DNA from: Tessaracoccus antarcticus
GTDB taxonomy: Bacteria; Actinomycetota; Actinomycetes; Propionibacteriales; Propionibacteriaceae
Direction of reading: 5' to 3'
DNA: 64,000 nucleotides
NCBI RefSeq assembly: GCF_003688855.1
Contig: NZ_REFW01000002.1
Span: forward strand, 791,895-855,894
Part shown: piece by piece, positions 8,076-16,829 of the stretch
How positions within the stretch are numbered: position 1 is the first letter of the stretch
Layout: every line of letters begins with the position of its first letter
Position numbers and translations under genes: made by a program
The notes under the pieces: model-generated
Database searches by the model: none
Seen by the model: the letters and a program-made list of their open reading frames with translations, nothing else
Told to the model about the DNA's origin: nothing

Positions 8076-9667
8076 GACGGGATCCGTTCCAGGAGTTGGG
8101 GCAGGGTGAGGCCGTGTCTCGCAGCGAGCGCCAGGGCCCGGGCGGTGCCATTGGCGTGCTGGCGAGAGACTGTGAAGGTACGGCGGTTCAGATCCTCGTG
8201 TGAGGTCTGGCTGACGAGGCTGACGGTGGCCGGTCCCAGTCGCGACAGTTCGTCAACGAAGGTGACGTAGACCGCGAGCATGTCCGTGGCAATGATCTTC
8301 TCGAGGACCCGTTTGCCCAGTTCGCGGGCGTCCTGGAGGCTGGTCGAGGTGAATGCTTCGTTGAGCACCACAAGGCTGCGAGGGGTGGCGATCTCGAGCA
8401 TCCTGCGCATCCGCACCAGCTCCTCCTCCAGCTTGCCGGTGGGGTCGCCGACACCCTCCACCCGTTCGAAATGAGTGAGAACCCGGTCCACCAACGGCAA
8501 CTCCACGTCGCGGCCCGGAACAGGCAGCCCGATCGACGCGAGATGGTGCAATTGGCCGATCATGCGTGCATACGTCGTTTTGCCTCCCTGGTTGGGGCCA
8601 GTGACCACCAGCACCCGCTCAGCTCCGTCCAGCTGGGCGTCGTTGGTCACCACGTCTTCCCCCTTCGCGACCACCTGCAGGGCCAGTGCGAGGTCGAAGG
8701 AGTCGCGGGCTTCCAGTCGCTTGCCGTCGACGGTGATCCCGGGACGGCAGAAGGCAAGGCCGGCCTCCTCCAGGGGGGCGATCTCGCCGAGGTAGGCGAG
8801 GTAGAACCCGGCCTCCTGTGCGAACCTGACCAGCGTCTCGTCCCGGAAGTTCGCGTTCTGCCGACAGTGCTCAGCCAGCACGGTGAACGGCTTCGGCTCC
8901 ATCCGCGCTGCCTGGGCCACGATCCCCGCCGTGACGTGGGTGATGCCGGGGTCCTTCTCCTGCTTACCCCCCTCCCCCCGAGGGACCGCATCGTCCTGGA
9001 ACCGCTCGAAGAGCGCCGCCATCTGCTCGTTGTATGTCCCCTCCTGTTCCGCGGGCGTCACCACGATCAGTCCCATCTCCATCGAGATGCGGAATCTGAC
9101 CCGGTCCAGCGCGTTGATCACTTCCCCGGTGGACCGGATCAGTTCCTCGAACTCTGGTGACGTGGCGTAGCTTTCCAGATAGGCATGCACCGCGGACATC
9201 CCGCGGGAGTGCAGGGTCACGGCGTCCAACCGGGCGCGGAGGTCCTGGACAAGATGGGTGTAGTCGGCCATCGCCTCGGCCAGCCGTCGCCGCTGTTGCC
9301 AGTGGTACTCGCTGGGTCCTGACGTGATGGCGGAGCGCACACGCTCATCGATGCGGCCCATTCCCTGCCGGAATGTGGCCACGGCACGGCGCACCGCCGG
9401 GTCCCGCAGGTCGCTGCACACCTCCTGCCGGTACTCGACCGTATCTGCGTCCCCCGGGGGACGTGTGAACAGTTCGACCATGAGACTGTCCTTCCCGGCG
9501 TCGCTGAGGGAGGACAGAACATGGTCGAGACGCAGGTCTGTGAGTGTGTCCGGGCTGACGGGTTCCGCGACCCGCACGGGGCCTGCGGAGAGGACACTGA
9601 CGTCCGGCGTCTGCAGTGGGGTGGACGGTCCTGGGGTGATGGTGCGGGTCTCACGCGAAACGCTCAT
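8072..9667 (-). CDS. MutS-related ATPase, first gene of a coupled pair
   Basis: 531-residue paralogue of the downstream MutS-like protein. A helical N-terminal half precedes a MutS-type ATPase domain with Walker A GPNQGGKTT at about residue 357, a GDPTGKLEEEL segment, the Walker B-equivalent LVVLNEAFTST, and AVYVTFVDEL in place of the ATHYHEL strand. It lacks the MutS mismatch-binding and connector domains. ATG 9667 has an excellent GGAGGA ribosome-binding site six bases upstream; an ATG at 9721 is less likely. It is transcribed divergently from the enolase gene, with ~160 bp between them. Confidence 0.88.
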   Translation of the reverse strand: MSVSRETRTITPGPSTPLQTPDVSVLSAGPVRVAEPVSPDTLTDLRLDHVLSSLSDAGKDSLMVELFTRPPGDADTVEYRQEVCSDLRDPAVRRAVATFRQGMGRIDERVRSAITSGPSEYHWQQRRRLAEAMADYTHLVQDLRARLDAVTLHSRGMSAVHAYLESYATSPEFEELIRSTGEVINALDRVRFRISMEMGLIVVTPAEQEGTYNEQMAALFERFQDDAVPRGEGGKQEKDPGITHVTAGIVAQAARMEPKPFTVLAEHCRQNANFRDETLVRFAQEAGFYLAYLGEIAPLEEAGLAFCRPGITVDGKRLEARDSFDLALALQVVAKGEDVVTNDAQLDGAERVLVVTGPNQGGKTTYARMIGQLHHLASIGLPVPGRDVELPLVDRVLTHFERVEGVGDPTGKLEEELVRMRRMLEIATPRSLVVLNEAFTSTSLQDARELGKRVLEKIIATDMLAVYVTFVDELSRLGPATVSLVSQTSHEDLNRRTFTVSRQHANGTARALALAARHGLTLPQLLERIPS

Positions 9668-9825
9668 GGTCGTCCTCCATGATGGTGACGAGCAGGAGCC
9701 ATTGGCCACTGTGGCGTTCAACGGCGAGCCCCACCGCCGCGTTCCTCCGATTCTACGTCGGATGACCGGAATCGGGACCGACCGGGAGTAGCGTGAAAGG
9801 CACTACGTCTTCATGGAGGTGTCCC

Positions 9826-11091
9826 GTGTCATTCACCATCACCCACCTGTCCGCCCTCGAGATTCTGGACTCCCGATCCCGACCCACTCTGCAGGTCACC
9901 CTCGGTCTGGCAGGGGGCGTCACAGTGAGTGCCGGGGTCCCGTCCGGAGCGTCAACGGGGACCCGCGAAGCGGTTGAACTCCGCGACGGCGACCCTGCGA
10001 GGTTCTCCGGGGGCGGGGTCGCAACCGCCGTCAACAACGTCAACACCGAGATCGCCGACCATCTCGTCGGACGCAACCTCACCACCCTGGCGGAGGCCGA
10101 CGAGGCGATGCAGGGGCTGGATGGGACACCCAACAAGGCCCGACTCGGCGCGAACGCGATCGTCGGGGTGTCGATGGCGTTGGCCCGCGCCCTCGCTACG
10201 GCCGACGGTAAACCGCTGCACGCCTGGTTGCCGGGCTTCGGCCAGGCTCCGCGGCTCCCGGTCCCCTGCTTCAACGTTCTCAACGGCGGCGCCCACGCGC
10301 CGAACCCCCTCGATTTCCAGGAGTTCATGGTCTGTCCCCTGGGTGCACCGTCGATGGCTGAGGCTGTCCGCTCGGGCGCCGAGGTCTACGCGGCGCTGAA
10401 GAAGCGGCTCGCTGCCGGTGGACATTCCACCGGACTCGGCGACGAAGGTGGATTCGCTCCCAACCTGGCCGAGCCCGAAGAGGTTCTGGCCATGATCGTC
10501 GCGGCCATCACGGATGCCGGCTACACGCCCGGAACCACAGGGGTGGCGATCGCGCTCGACCCCGCCGCATCCGAGTTCCGCCAGGGCGACGGCAGCTACC
10601 GCGTGAATGGCCAGTCGCTGTCCAGCGACGACATGATCGAGCGGTACGCGGCCATGGTGGATGCCTACCCCATCTGGAGTATTGAGGACGGCCTTGGTGA
10701 GGACGACCACGACGGCTGGCAACGACTGACCACACGCCTCGGTGAACGCATCCAGCTCATGGGCGACGACAACTTCTGCACCAACCCGGCCATCATCTCC
10801 GAGGCCATCAGCGACGGTATCGCCAACTCCGCCCTCATCAAGCTCAACCAGATCGGCTCCGTCACCGAGACCCTGGAGGCCATGGCAATCTGTCATCGCG
10901 CCGGGTACACGCAAATGGTCTCCCACCGCTCCGGGGAAACACCAGACACCTTCATCGCCGATCTCGCCGTCGCCACCGGCTGCGGCCAGATCAAGACCGG
11001 CGCTCCGGCGCGCGGCGAGCGTGTCGCCAAGTACAACCGGCTCATCGAGATTGCTGCCTCCAACCCCGCCCTTCCTTTCGGTCGGGTCTGA
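9826..11091 (+). CDS. eno: enolase (phosphopyruvate hydratase)
   Basis: 421-residue enolase that dehydrates 2-phosphoglycerate to phosphoenolpyruvate in glycolysis. All key residues are present: GGAHA (His), GDEGGFAPN (Glu proton relay), LDPAASEF, IEDG and GDDNF metal ligands, LIKLNQIGS (catalytic Lys), SHRSGET and QIKTGAPARGER (second Lys). Some usually invariant positions differ: NVLNGGAHAPNPLDFQEFM replaces the common NxxNGGxHAxNxxDxQEFM pattern with Pro and Phe. It may therefore be a divergent second enolase rather than the housekeeping copy, and the usual actinobacterial partner downstream of eno (a FtsB/DivIC-like gene) is absent. The start is GTG 9826, preceded by ATGGAGGT. Confidence 0.93.
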   Translation: MSFTITHLSALEILDSRSRPTLQVTLGLAGGVTVSAGVPSGASTGTREAVELRDGDPARFSGGGVATAVNNVNTEIADHLVGRNLTTLAEADEAMQGLDGTPNKARLGANAIVGVSMALARALATADGKPLHAWLPGFGQAPRLPVPCFNVLNGGAHAPNPLDFQEFMVCPLGAPSMAEAVRSGAEVYAALKKRLAAGGHSTGLGDEGGFAPNLAEPEEVLAMIVAAITDAGYTPGTTGVAIALDPAASEFRQGDGSYRVNGQSLSSDDMIERYAAMVDAYPIWSIEDGLGEDDHDGWQRLTTRLGERIQLMGDDNFCTNPAIISEAISDGIANSALIKLNQIGSVTETLEAMAICHRAGYTQMVSHRSGETPDTFIADLAVATGCGQIKTGAPARGERVAKYNRLIEIAASNPALPFGRV

Positions 11092-11126
11092 GAGGTCTCC
11101 CTCGTCATGTAGGGGTGGTGGGGCGG

Positions 11127-12050
11127 TCACTCCAGGACAATGTCCACGGGGTCGAGGAGTTCTCCGACGAACTCACCGTCCACCTCATCGCTGAAACCCA
11201 GCAGACGCTGCTCTCCGTCGCCATCGGTGATGACCCTCGCGGCGTACAGCGAGTCGTGGTCAACGCGACGGGCCCTGTTGAGGTTCCACGGGCCGAGCAG
11301 CGTCTCCCCCGGAACCAGCCACACACCCCCGCCCTGCCCCGCGATGTGGAGGTCTGGGTGCAGTTCCCCCTCGGCGCAACTGAAAACCAGGTGAGGGACG
11401 CCGTCGAGTTCCACGTACTGCAGGACCTCCAGTTGCCCGAACTTTCCGGGACGAGACAGGGGCGGCCGAACCTCCCATGTGTCGAGGTCGGGACTCCAGG
11501 CGTAACCGACGACGCCCCGGGAGAAGGCGTCCCCCTCCCTGCTGCGCGCCGTGATCAGCATGTGCCAGCCATTGCCATCCGGGTCGGGGACCACCCAGGG
11601 GTCACGGAAGGCTTCGTCATGCCAGTTGGTCCCGTCGTACTTCTCGTACCATCGGGGGTCGGCCTCGAGCAACGGGTCGTCGCCGAAGCGTTCCCACTGG
11701 ATGAGGTCGTCGGAGTCTGCCCGCCCGATGCGCTGGACGGTGGCGTCCTCGACGTTCGAGGTACCGGTGTAGAAGAGGTGGTACCGCCCCGACGGCCCTT
11801 CGACGACTGACCCCGTCCAGGTGGTCCTGTCGTCCCAGCCCGGCGTCCGTCGCGGAGCAAGGGCATCCGGCAGCACATCCCAGGTGCGGTAGTCGTCGCT
11901 GACGGCGTGACCCACCGAGGGGTTCATGTGCCGCAGGTGCGGATCTCCCAGCGATCGGTGGGCCTGGAGGTAGAACAGGTGGTGGCATCCCTGCTGGTCG
12001 TCGATGGACCACGAGTCCCACACCCACTTGTCCTCGAGTACGAGACCCAT
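11127..12050 (-). CDS. five-bladed beta-propeller glycosidase (GH32/43/68-like)
   Basis: 307-residue protein without a signal peptide. The pattern fits a five-bladed beta-propeller hydrolase of the GH32/GH68 or GH43 type, acting on beta-fructosides or similar sugars. VWDSWSI near residue 11 resembles the WDSW nucleophile region of GH68. HLFYLQA and HLFYTGT are blade strands. EAFRDPWVV carries the conserved RDP motif, and GQLEVLQY could supply the acid/base Glu. Start ATG 12050 has GGGAGGT seven bases upstream. The gene is convergent with enolase. Substrate and exact family remain uncertain; an intracellular sucrose or fructan hydrolase is one possibility. Confidence 0.8.
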   Translation of the reverse strand: MGLVLEDKWVWDSWSIDDQQGCHHLFYLQAHRSLGDPHLRHMNPSVGHAVSDDYRTWDVLPDALAPRRTPGWDDRTTWTGSVVEGPSGRYHLFYTGTSNVEDATVQRIGRADSDDLIQWERFGDDPLLEADPRWYEKYDGTNWHDEAFRDPWVVPDPDGNGWHMLITARSREGDAFSRGVVGYAWSPDLDTWEVRPPLSRPGKFGQLEVLQYVELDGVPHLVFSCAEGELHPDLHIAGQGGGVWLVPGETLLGPWNLNRARRVDHDSLYAARVITDGDGEQRLLGFSDEVDGEFVGELLDPVDIVLE

Positions 12051-12203
12051 GGAGCACCTCCCGTTCGTCAAAGAAGGCGAGGATAGCCGACGTCGCGGGG
12101 CCGGCAGGACACAGCAGGATGGTCGGCCCCTTGTGGGAAGTCACCACCAGGGGCTCTGTAGGACCGTTGTCCATGGAATCGCTGGTGCACCAGCATCGCC
12201 TTT

Positions 12204-12412
12204 GTGAGCTCGATGCAGCAGAAGGGCGGGACGTGGGCAGAGTACGCGGTGGTGCGAGCCGACGCCTCGATCGTTGTCATTCCTGAGGGGCTCAGCTTCG
12301 AGCAGGCCGCCGCACTGCCCGTGGCCGGCAACACTGCCCTGAAGATCTTCCACGTCCTCACCAGCGTCCCGCACGGTGGATCCCTGTTCGTGGCGGCCAC
12401 ATCGTCGCGGCG
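12204..12412 (+). pseudogene. fragment of a zinc-type alcohol dehydrogenase / quinone oxidoreductase
   Basis: About 65 codons match the middle of MDR-superfamily oxidoreductases: GTWAEYAVVRAD, then IPEGLSFEQAAALPVAGNTA, then a strand and turn (GGSLFVA) where the Rossmann G-x-G-x-x-G should begin. Both the N-terminal catalytic domain and the rest of the NAD(P)-binding domain are missing, and the frame runs into the end of the opposing DUF1349 gene. A full enzyme is ~310-340 residues, so this is a relic. Confidence 0.65.
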
Positions 12413-12429
12413 GCCGGTACCCACCCCCG

Positions 12430-13035
12430 TCAGTGCAGGGAGTCATCGGCGGGGCCGCGGCGGTAGGCCGTGAATCTCACCCGCAGGTCGGGGCGGCTCG
12501 GGGCGGCGCAGAAGATGCCGGCCTCGACGACCAGGGTGGGGTCAAGGTGCGCCACCCGCACGAGTCGCCAGGGTTCGTCATCGACGCGTGCCCGGATGGT
12601 GACGGCGTCGCGGTCCCGGCTGGCACGGACGGTGACCTCGCGGCCCCGCCAGTGCGGGATCGGTGCCACCGACCAGTCCGAGGTGCCGTGGGTGACCACG
12701 GCACCCACTTGCAGCTCCCCGTCCGAGGCTTCGACACCGGCCTTGATCCACTCGTCGTCGGCGGCGCGCAGGAAGACTCCGGCCTGGTCGAACTGCGCGG
12801 AGAAGTCGAGGAGGAACGACACCTCGACGGCCTCCGGGTTGCCGAACGGTTCCAGGAGGGCGTGCTCCGAGTCGTGCACGAACCCGTAGGACGTGTGACG
12901 CCACGCGTCGCTGCCCTCCCTTGCCGTGACGACGACATGATCGCCATCGCTCCTGATGTCCTCGGGCGCATGGGTCCAGCGTCCGCCCGACACCAACGCA
13001 GGCAGCCCCGCTCCCAGTGACTCTTCGATATTCAT
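12430..13035 (-). CDS. DUF1349 (concanavalin A-like) protein
   Basis: 201-residue protein matching the DUF1349 family of single-domain beta-sandwich proteins related to yeast Ree1. Typical features are the GGRWTHAPEDI start, SFLLDFSAQFDQAGVFLRAADDEWIKAGVE in the centre (a hallmark of the family, quoted here only as its key run QAGVFLRA and W-x-KAGVE), and the WSVAPIPHW segment. The biochemical role is unknown; ligand or sugar binding is likely from the fold. ATG 13035 is the best start; an upstream ATG adds five residues. It lies downstream of nrdB on the same strand, separated by a hairpin. Confidence 0.85.
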   Translation of the reverse strand: MNIEESLGAGLPALVSGGRWTHAPEDIRSDGDHVVVTAREGSDAWRHTSYGFVHDSEHALLEPFGNPEAVEVSFLLDFSAQFDQAGVFLRAADDEWIKAGVEASDGELQVGAVVTHGTSDWSVAPIPHWRGREVTVRASRDRDAVTIRARVDDEPWRLVRVAHLDPTLVVEAGIFCAAPSRPDLRVRFTAYRRGPADDSLH

Positions 13036-13067
13036 GCAACCCATCCTCACTCATCGGCCAGTGCCAT

Positions 13068-13084
13068 GGTGACGGGCCGTCACC
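13068..13084 (-). terminator. hairpin after nrdB
   Basis: GGTGACG and CGTCACC form a perfect 7-bp stem with a 3-base loop just past the nrdB stop. There is no T-tract, which is usual for high-GC actinomycete terminators. It would separate nrdAB from the DUF1349 gene. Confidence 0.45.
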
Positions 13085-13088
13085 GACG

Positions 13089-14081
13089 TCAGTGGGAGCT
13101 CCTGGCATCCACTTCGTAGGACGTGTTGATGGACTCGAAGAAGTTCACCAACTGGAGGGTGTCGTTGGCGGTCGCCATCCACTTTGCCGGGTTCGTGACG
13201 CCGTACTCGGGCTCGAACCCCAGTTCTTCCAACCGCCGGTCCGCCAGGTACTTCACGTACTGGTTGATGTAGTCGGCGTTCAACCCGAGAATCCCGTTCG
13301 GCAGCAGGTCCCGGTTGTAGGCCTCCTCCATCTCGACCGCATCCAGCACCATGGACCTGATCTCCTCCGCGAACTCGTCGGAGGCCACCTCGGGGTTCTC
13401 CTCCAACACCGTGAGGATGAGGTTGATGCCGAAGTTCAGGTGCAGGCTCTCGTCGCGCACGATCCAGTCGATGAGCGACGCGAAGTTGCGCAGCAGGTTC
13501 CGCTGCCTGAACGACAGGGCCACCATGAAACCGGAGTAGAACCAGATGCCCTCGAGGATCACGTTGTAGGCCACCAGGTTGCGGACGAAGTCGCGCTTGC
13601 CCTCCACGGTGTTGATGTCGAGGGTCTGTTCCGTCATCCTGCGGATGAACTTCACCTCGAACTCCTCCTTGGCAGCCATGGACGGCACGGTGATGTGCGA
13701 CGCGTAGGCGGCCTTGCGGTCTATGGGGAAGGTCTCCAGCACGTACTCGAAGGCCATGCAGTGGTTGGCCTCCTCCCACATCTGCTTGGCAAGGTAGAGA
13801 TGGCACTCGGCGGCGTTCACGTAGGGGTAGACACCAAAGGCCAGTGCCTTGTTGACCAGCAGTTCATTGGGATTGAAGTAGCTCATGAGGTGCGTGACGG
13901 CGTGTCGCTCCTCGTCGGTGAGCCGCGCGAAGTCGGCCAGGTCCTCACCGAGCTGCACCTCGTGTGGGAACCAGGTGTTGGCGACGGCCTGGTTGTAGAG
14001 ATCGAGGGCCCACGGATAGGTGACGGGCTTCAGCAGGAGCCCTTCGGCGATGCCGGTCCCGAGGATTCTGGGGTTCGTCAT
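13089..14081 (-). CDS. nrdB: ribonucleotide reductase small subunit, class Ic type (Phe at radical site)
   Basis: 330-residue ferritin-like R2 subunit that houses the metal cofactor generating the radical for NrdA. The six metal ligands align by spacing with E. coli R2: Glu73, Glu104, His107, Glu177, Glu211 and His214 (31, 3, 70, 34 and 3 residues apart). Two positions are diagnostic. The first ligand is Glu instead of Asp, and the residue four after the first His is Phe111 where class Ia/Ib has the radical Tyr. Both are features of the Chlamydia trachomatis class Ic enzyme, which uses a Mn(IV)/Fe(III) cofactor. The C-terminus has NFFES and a late Tyr usable for radical transfer. ATG 14081 follows AGAAGG, 35 bp after nrdA. 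Confidence 0.95.
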   Translation of the reverse strand: MTNPRILGTGIAEGLLLKPVTYPWALDLYNQAVANTWFPHEVQLGEDLADFARLTDEERHAVTHLMSYFNPNELLVNKALAFGVYPYVNAAECHLYLAKQMWEEANHCMAFEYVLETFPIDRKAAYASHITVPSMAAKEEFEVKFIRRMTEQTLDINTVEGKRDFVRNLVAYNVILEGIWFYSGFMVALSFRQRNLLRNFASLIDWIVRDESLHLNFGINLILTVLEENPEVASDEFAEEIRSMVLDAVEMEEAYNRDLLPNGILGLNADYINQYVKYLADRRLEELGFEPEYGVTNPAKWMATANDTLQLVNFFESINTSYEVDARSSH

Positions 14082-14116
14082 GGTGGTGCCTTCTGGTTCT
14101 GTGGAGGTGGACGTGA

Positions 14117-16720
14117 TCACTGGCAGGACTCGCACTGGAGGAGTTCCTGTGGGTCGGTGGGACAGGCCGCGCCGTCCGCGACGCCGACCTCAACCCCGAC
14201 GGAAACGCTGGATTCCAGGAGCGGACGAACGACGACAGGGGTCACCGACGCCGGCGCACTACGGAGGGTGGCCCCACTGAACCCGAAGCCATGCCTGGCC
14301 GGGCGCGACGTCGTCGACTCTGCGTTCCCGGGACGGATCTTCTCCGCCTTGTTCACCCGCACGGTGGACTGCTCGGCGGTGTGGCGCGGCATCATGTGCA
14401 GGTAGTAGGTGGTCTTGACCCCCATCTCCCACGCTTTCAGGTACAGGGCGGCCATGCCCTGGACTGATCGATCGGCGAGGTAGATGTTCCGGCTGATCGC
14501 CTGATCTATCCACTTCTGGGCCCGGGCCGCCACGTTGATGAAGGCGTAGGGCGACAGCTGGAAGCTGGTGCGGTAGACATCCCTGAGATGGCCCGGGATC
14601 GCGTCGATGCATGACACGTCCCCCTGGGCGGCGAGCAGGTCTTCTTTCACCTCATCCCACAGGCCGAGCTTCTTCAGGTCGGCCACCAGATTCGGGTTCA
14701 CCTCCAGAAACTTCCCCGCCGACGTGGCGCGGCTGAACAGTTGTGCGAACCGGGGATCCAGTCCGGGGGTTGTTCCCGCCACCAACCCGATGGACGCCGT
14801 GGGAGCGATTGCCAGCAGCGTCGCGTTCCGCACTCCCCCTGTGACCTTGGCCCGCAGGACGTCCCAGTCGAGGCGCATCGTGCGGGGCACCTCCACAGCC
14901 ACGTCCCGGTCCCGGGCCAACGCGTCGAGGGTGTCGATGGGCACGAGTCCTTTCGACCATCCCGACCCCGCAAAGTTCGGGTAGGCACCGCGATCCCGGG
15001 CAAGGTCAGCCGAGGCGTCGATGGCGTGGTAGCTGATGAACTCCATCACCTCATCGATGAGGTCATACGCCGGCTCGCTGTCGTAGGCGTGGCCACAGCG
15101 CTCGACGATGTCGGTGAATCCCATCACCCCGAGACCGATGGCCCGGTTCGCCGTGTTGGAGGTCTGGGATTCAGGCACCGACGAGAGGGTGACGTCAATG
15201 AGGTTGTCGAGTTGACGCACGGCCGCCCGGGTGGAGTCCCGCAGACGCTCCCAGTCGATGACTGCGTCCGCGCCGGCGCCCTGCAGATGGCGGGACAGGT
15301 TGATGGAGGCGAGGTTGCAGACGGCCACGTTGTCGCGGTCCTGCGGCAAGCAGATCTCCGTGCACAGGTTGGAGAGGTGAATGGTCCCGGTGTTGTCGTT
15401 CAGTGCACGGGTGTTGATGGTGTCCTTCCACGTCAGCCACGGGTGCGACGTCGTCTGCAGTGAGACGAGGATGGAGCGGAACTGCTCACGGGCCCGCACC
15501 ATGGTGTACCGGGGCATCTTCCCCGCTTCGGCCAGTGCGACGTACTCGGCGTAGCGGGCGGAGAAGGCTGAGCCGTAGAGCTCCACGAGGTCCGGGGTGT
15601 CCAGTGGGTCGAAGAGGTACCAGGGACTGTCGTCGCGCACCCTCTTCATGAACTCGTCGCTGATCCAGACGGCCGTGTTGGCGGTGCGGGTTCGACGGTA
15701 GGGGTCCCCGGAGTTCTGTCGCAGATCGAGGAACTGGGCGAAGTCGAGGTGCCAGTTCTCCATGTAGAAGCACAGGGCGCCAAACTTCTTGCCGCCGCGG
15801 GAGATGGCGCGAAGCGTGGAGTCAATGGTGTGCATGAAGGGGATGGGACCCGTCGAGGCCGTGTTGTTGGAGTGGATCGGTGAGCCTTCGCTGCGCAACT
15901 TGGTCATGCTCAGACCGATGCCTCCCGTGCCCTTCGTGAGCCACATCACGTCGCGCACACTCTTGGCGATGTGTTCGATGTCGTCCTCGGTCTGCATCAC
16001 GAAACAGTTGGACAACTGCGGATGTGCGGTCCCTGCATTGACGAGGGTGGAGCCAGCCGCCAGGTATTCGAGCCGTGACATCCGGTGGTAGAAGTCGATG
16101 GCTGCGGTGGATGGATCGGCTTCGTTCAGGGACAACCCCATCGCCACGCGCATCCAGAAGAACTGGGGTACCTCGATGGGGTGCCGGGCACCGGCGGCGT
16201 TCGGTGCGGTGGTGAGCAGGTAGCGGGTGCGCATGGTGGCCACGCCGATGTAGTGGAGAAGGTCATCGCGGCGGGGATCGAGTGCTGCCGCGAGTTCGTC
16301 GAGCCGGAACGTGCCGGCCAGGCGGGCATCCAGGAGTCCGGCCGAGACGCCGGCATGGATGTAGCTGTCGAAACGGCTCCGGTGCAGCGCAACGATGGTG
16401 TCGGGGCTGCCGTCTCCGAAGAGGTCGTCGGTGGCGCCGAAGACCCGTTTGTAGAGACCCTTCACCGCCAACCGCGCCGCGATGGTGTCGAAGGCCGGAT
16501 CCTCCTTGACGTTCTGGAGGGCAACCTGGATCACCGCCTCGTCGAGCTGCTCGGTGGTCATACGGTCGAAGAGAGTGATCTCCAGCTCCGACTGAATCTG
16601 CACGGCGCGGGCCATGCTGTCGTCGAGCCCGCGAGCCGCTGTCTCGATGGAGCGCGCGATTTCGTACCCGTCGTAGGGCACTGCTGTGCCGTCGCGCTTG
16701 ATGACGTGAATGGTGGTCAT
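14117..16720 (-). CDS. nrdA: ribonucleoside-diphosphate reductase, large (catalytic) subunit
   Basis: 867-residue R1 subunit reducing ribonucleoside diphosphates to deoxy forms. The N-terminal ~95 residues form an ATP-cone (IHVIKRDGTAVPYDGYEI), the allosteric activity site. The barrel shows LSNCFVM and VCNLASINL (the redox Cys pair), the catalytic loop SNLCTEI with Asn, Cys and Glu, and PTASIGLVAGTTPG near the C-terminal third. The tail ends in CESC, the flexible Cys pair that regenerates the active site with thioredoxin or glutaredoxin partners. Start ATG 16720 follows GAGGGGA; ATG 16813 would add a non-conserved leader. It is first in the nrdAB operon and lies beneath a cobalamin riboswitch. 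Confidence 0.97.
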   Translation of the reverse strand: MTTIHVIKRDGTAVPYDGYEIARSIETAARGLDDSMARAVQIQSELEITLFDRMTTEQLDEAVIQVALQNVKEDPAFDTIAARLAVKGLYKRVFGATDDLFGDGSPDTIVALHRSRFDSYIHAGVSAGLLDARLAGTFRLDELAAALDPRRDDLLHYIGVATMRTRYLLTTAPNAAGARHPIEVPQFFWMRVAMGLSLNEADPSTAAIDFYHRMSRLEYLAAGSTLVNAGTAHPQLSNCFVMQTEDDIEHIAKSVRDVMWLTKGTGGIGLSMTKLRSEGSPIHSNNTASTGPIPFMHTIDSTLRAISRGGKKFGALCFYMENWHLDFAQFLDLRQNSGDPYRRTRTANTAVWISDEFMKRVRDDSPWYLFDPLDTPDLVELYGSAFSARYAEYVALAEAGKMPRYTMVRAREQFRSILVSLQTTSHPWLTWKDTINTRALNDNTGTIHLSNLCTEICLPQDRDNVAVCNLASINLSRHLQGAGADAVIDWERLRDSTRAAVRQLDNLIDVTLSSVPESQTSNTANRAIGLGVMGFTDIVERCGHAYDSEPAYDLIDEVMEFISYHAIDASADLARDRGAYPNFAGSGWSKGLVPIDTLDALARDRDVAVEVPRTMRLDWDVLRAKVTGGVRNATLLAIAPTASIGLVAGTTPGLDPRFAQLFSRATSAGKFLEVNPNLVADLKKLGLWDEVKEDLLAAQGDVSCIDAIPGHLRDVYRTSFQLSPYAFINVAARAQKWIDQAISRNIYLADRSVQGMAALYLKAWEMGVKTTYYLHMMPRHTAEQSTVRVNKAEKIRPGNAESTTSRPARHGFGFSGATLRSAPASVTPVVVRPLLESSVSVGVEVGVADGAACPTDPQELLQCESCQ

Positions 16721-16739
16721 GAATCCCCTCGGTGCTGAC

Positions 16740-16829
16740 CTGTGAGTGTGCGCAGACACGCGGAGAGGATTCGTCGGACCCGTCAATGGGTCGTGGGACG
16801 CCAGCCCTCCCACGAGGCTGCGGAACCGA
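16740..16829 (-). promoter_or_regulatory. probable expression platform of the cobalamin riboswitch
   Basis: The leader between the riboswitch core and nrdA contains CGTGGGA and TCCCACG (7-bp stem, 9-base loop) and other short GC-rich complementary segments. This is consistent with a switchable terminator or occlusion helix. No T-rich tract is visible. Confidence 0.4.

Noticed and set aside
13017..14405. 462-codon + strand frame
   Set aside because: Antisense to nrdB and the end of nrdA; His/Val/Gly-rich shadow.
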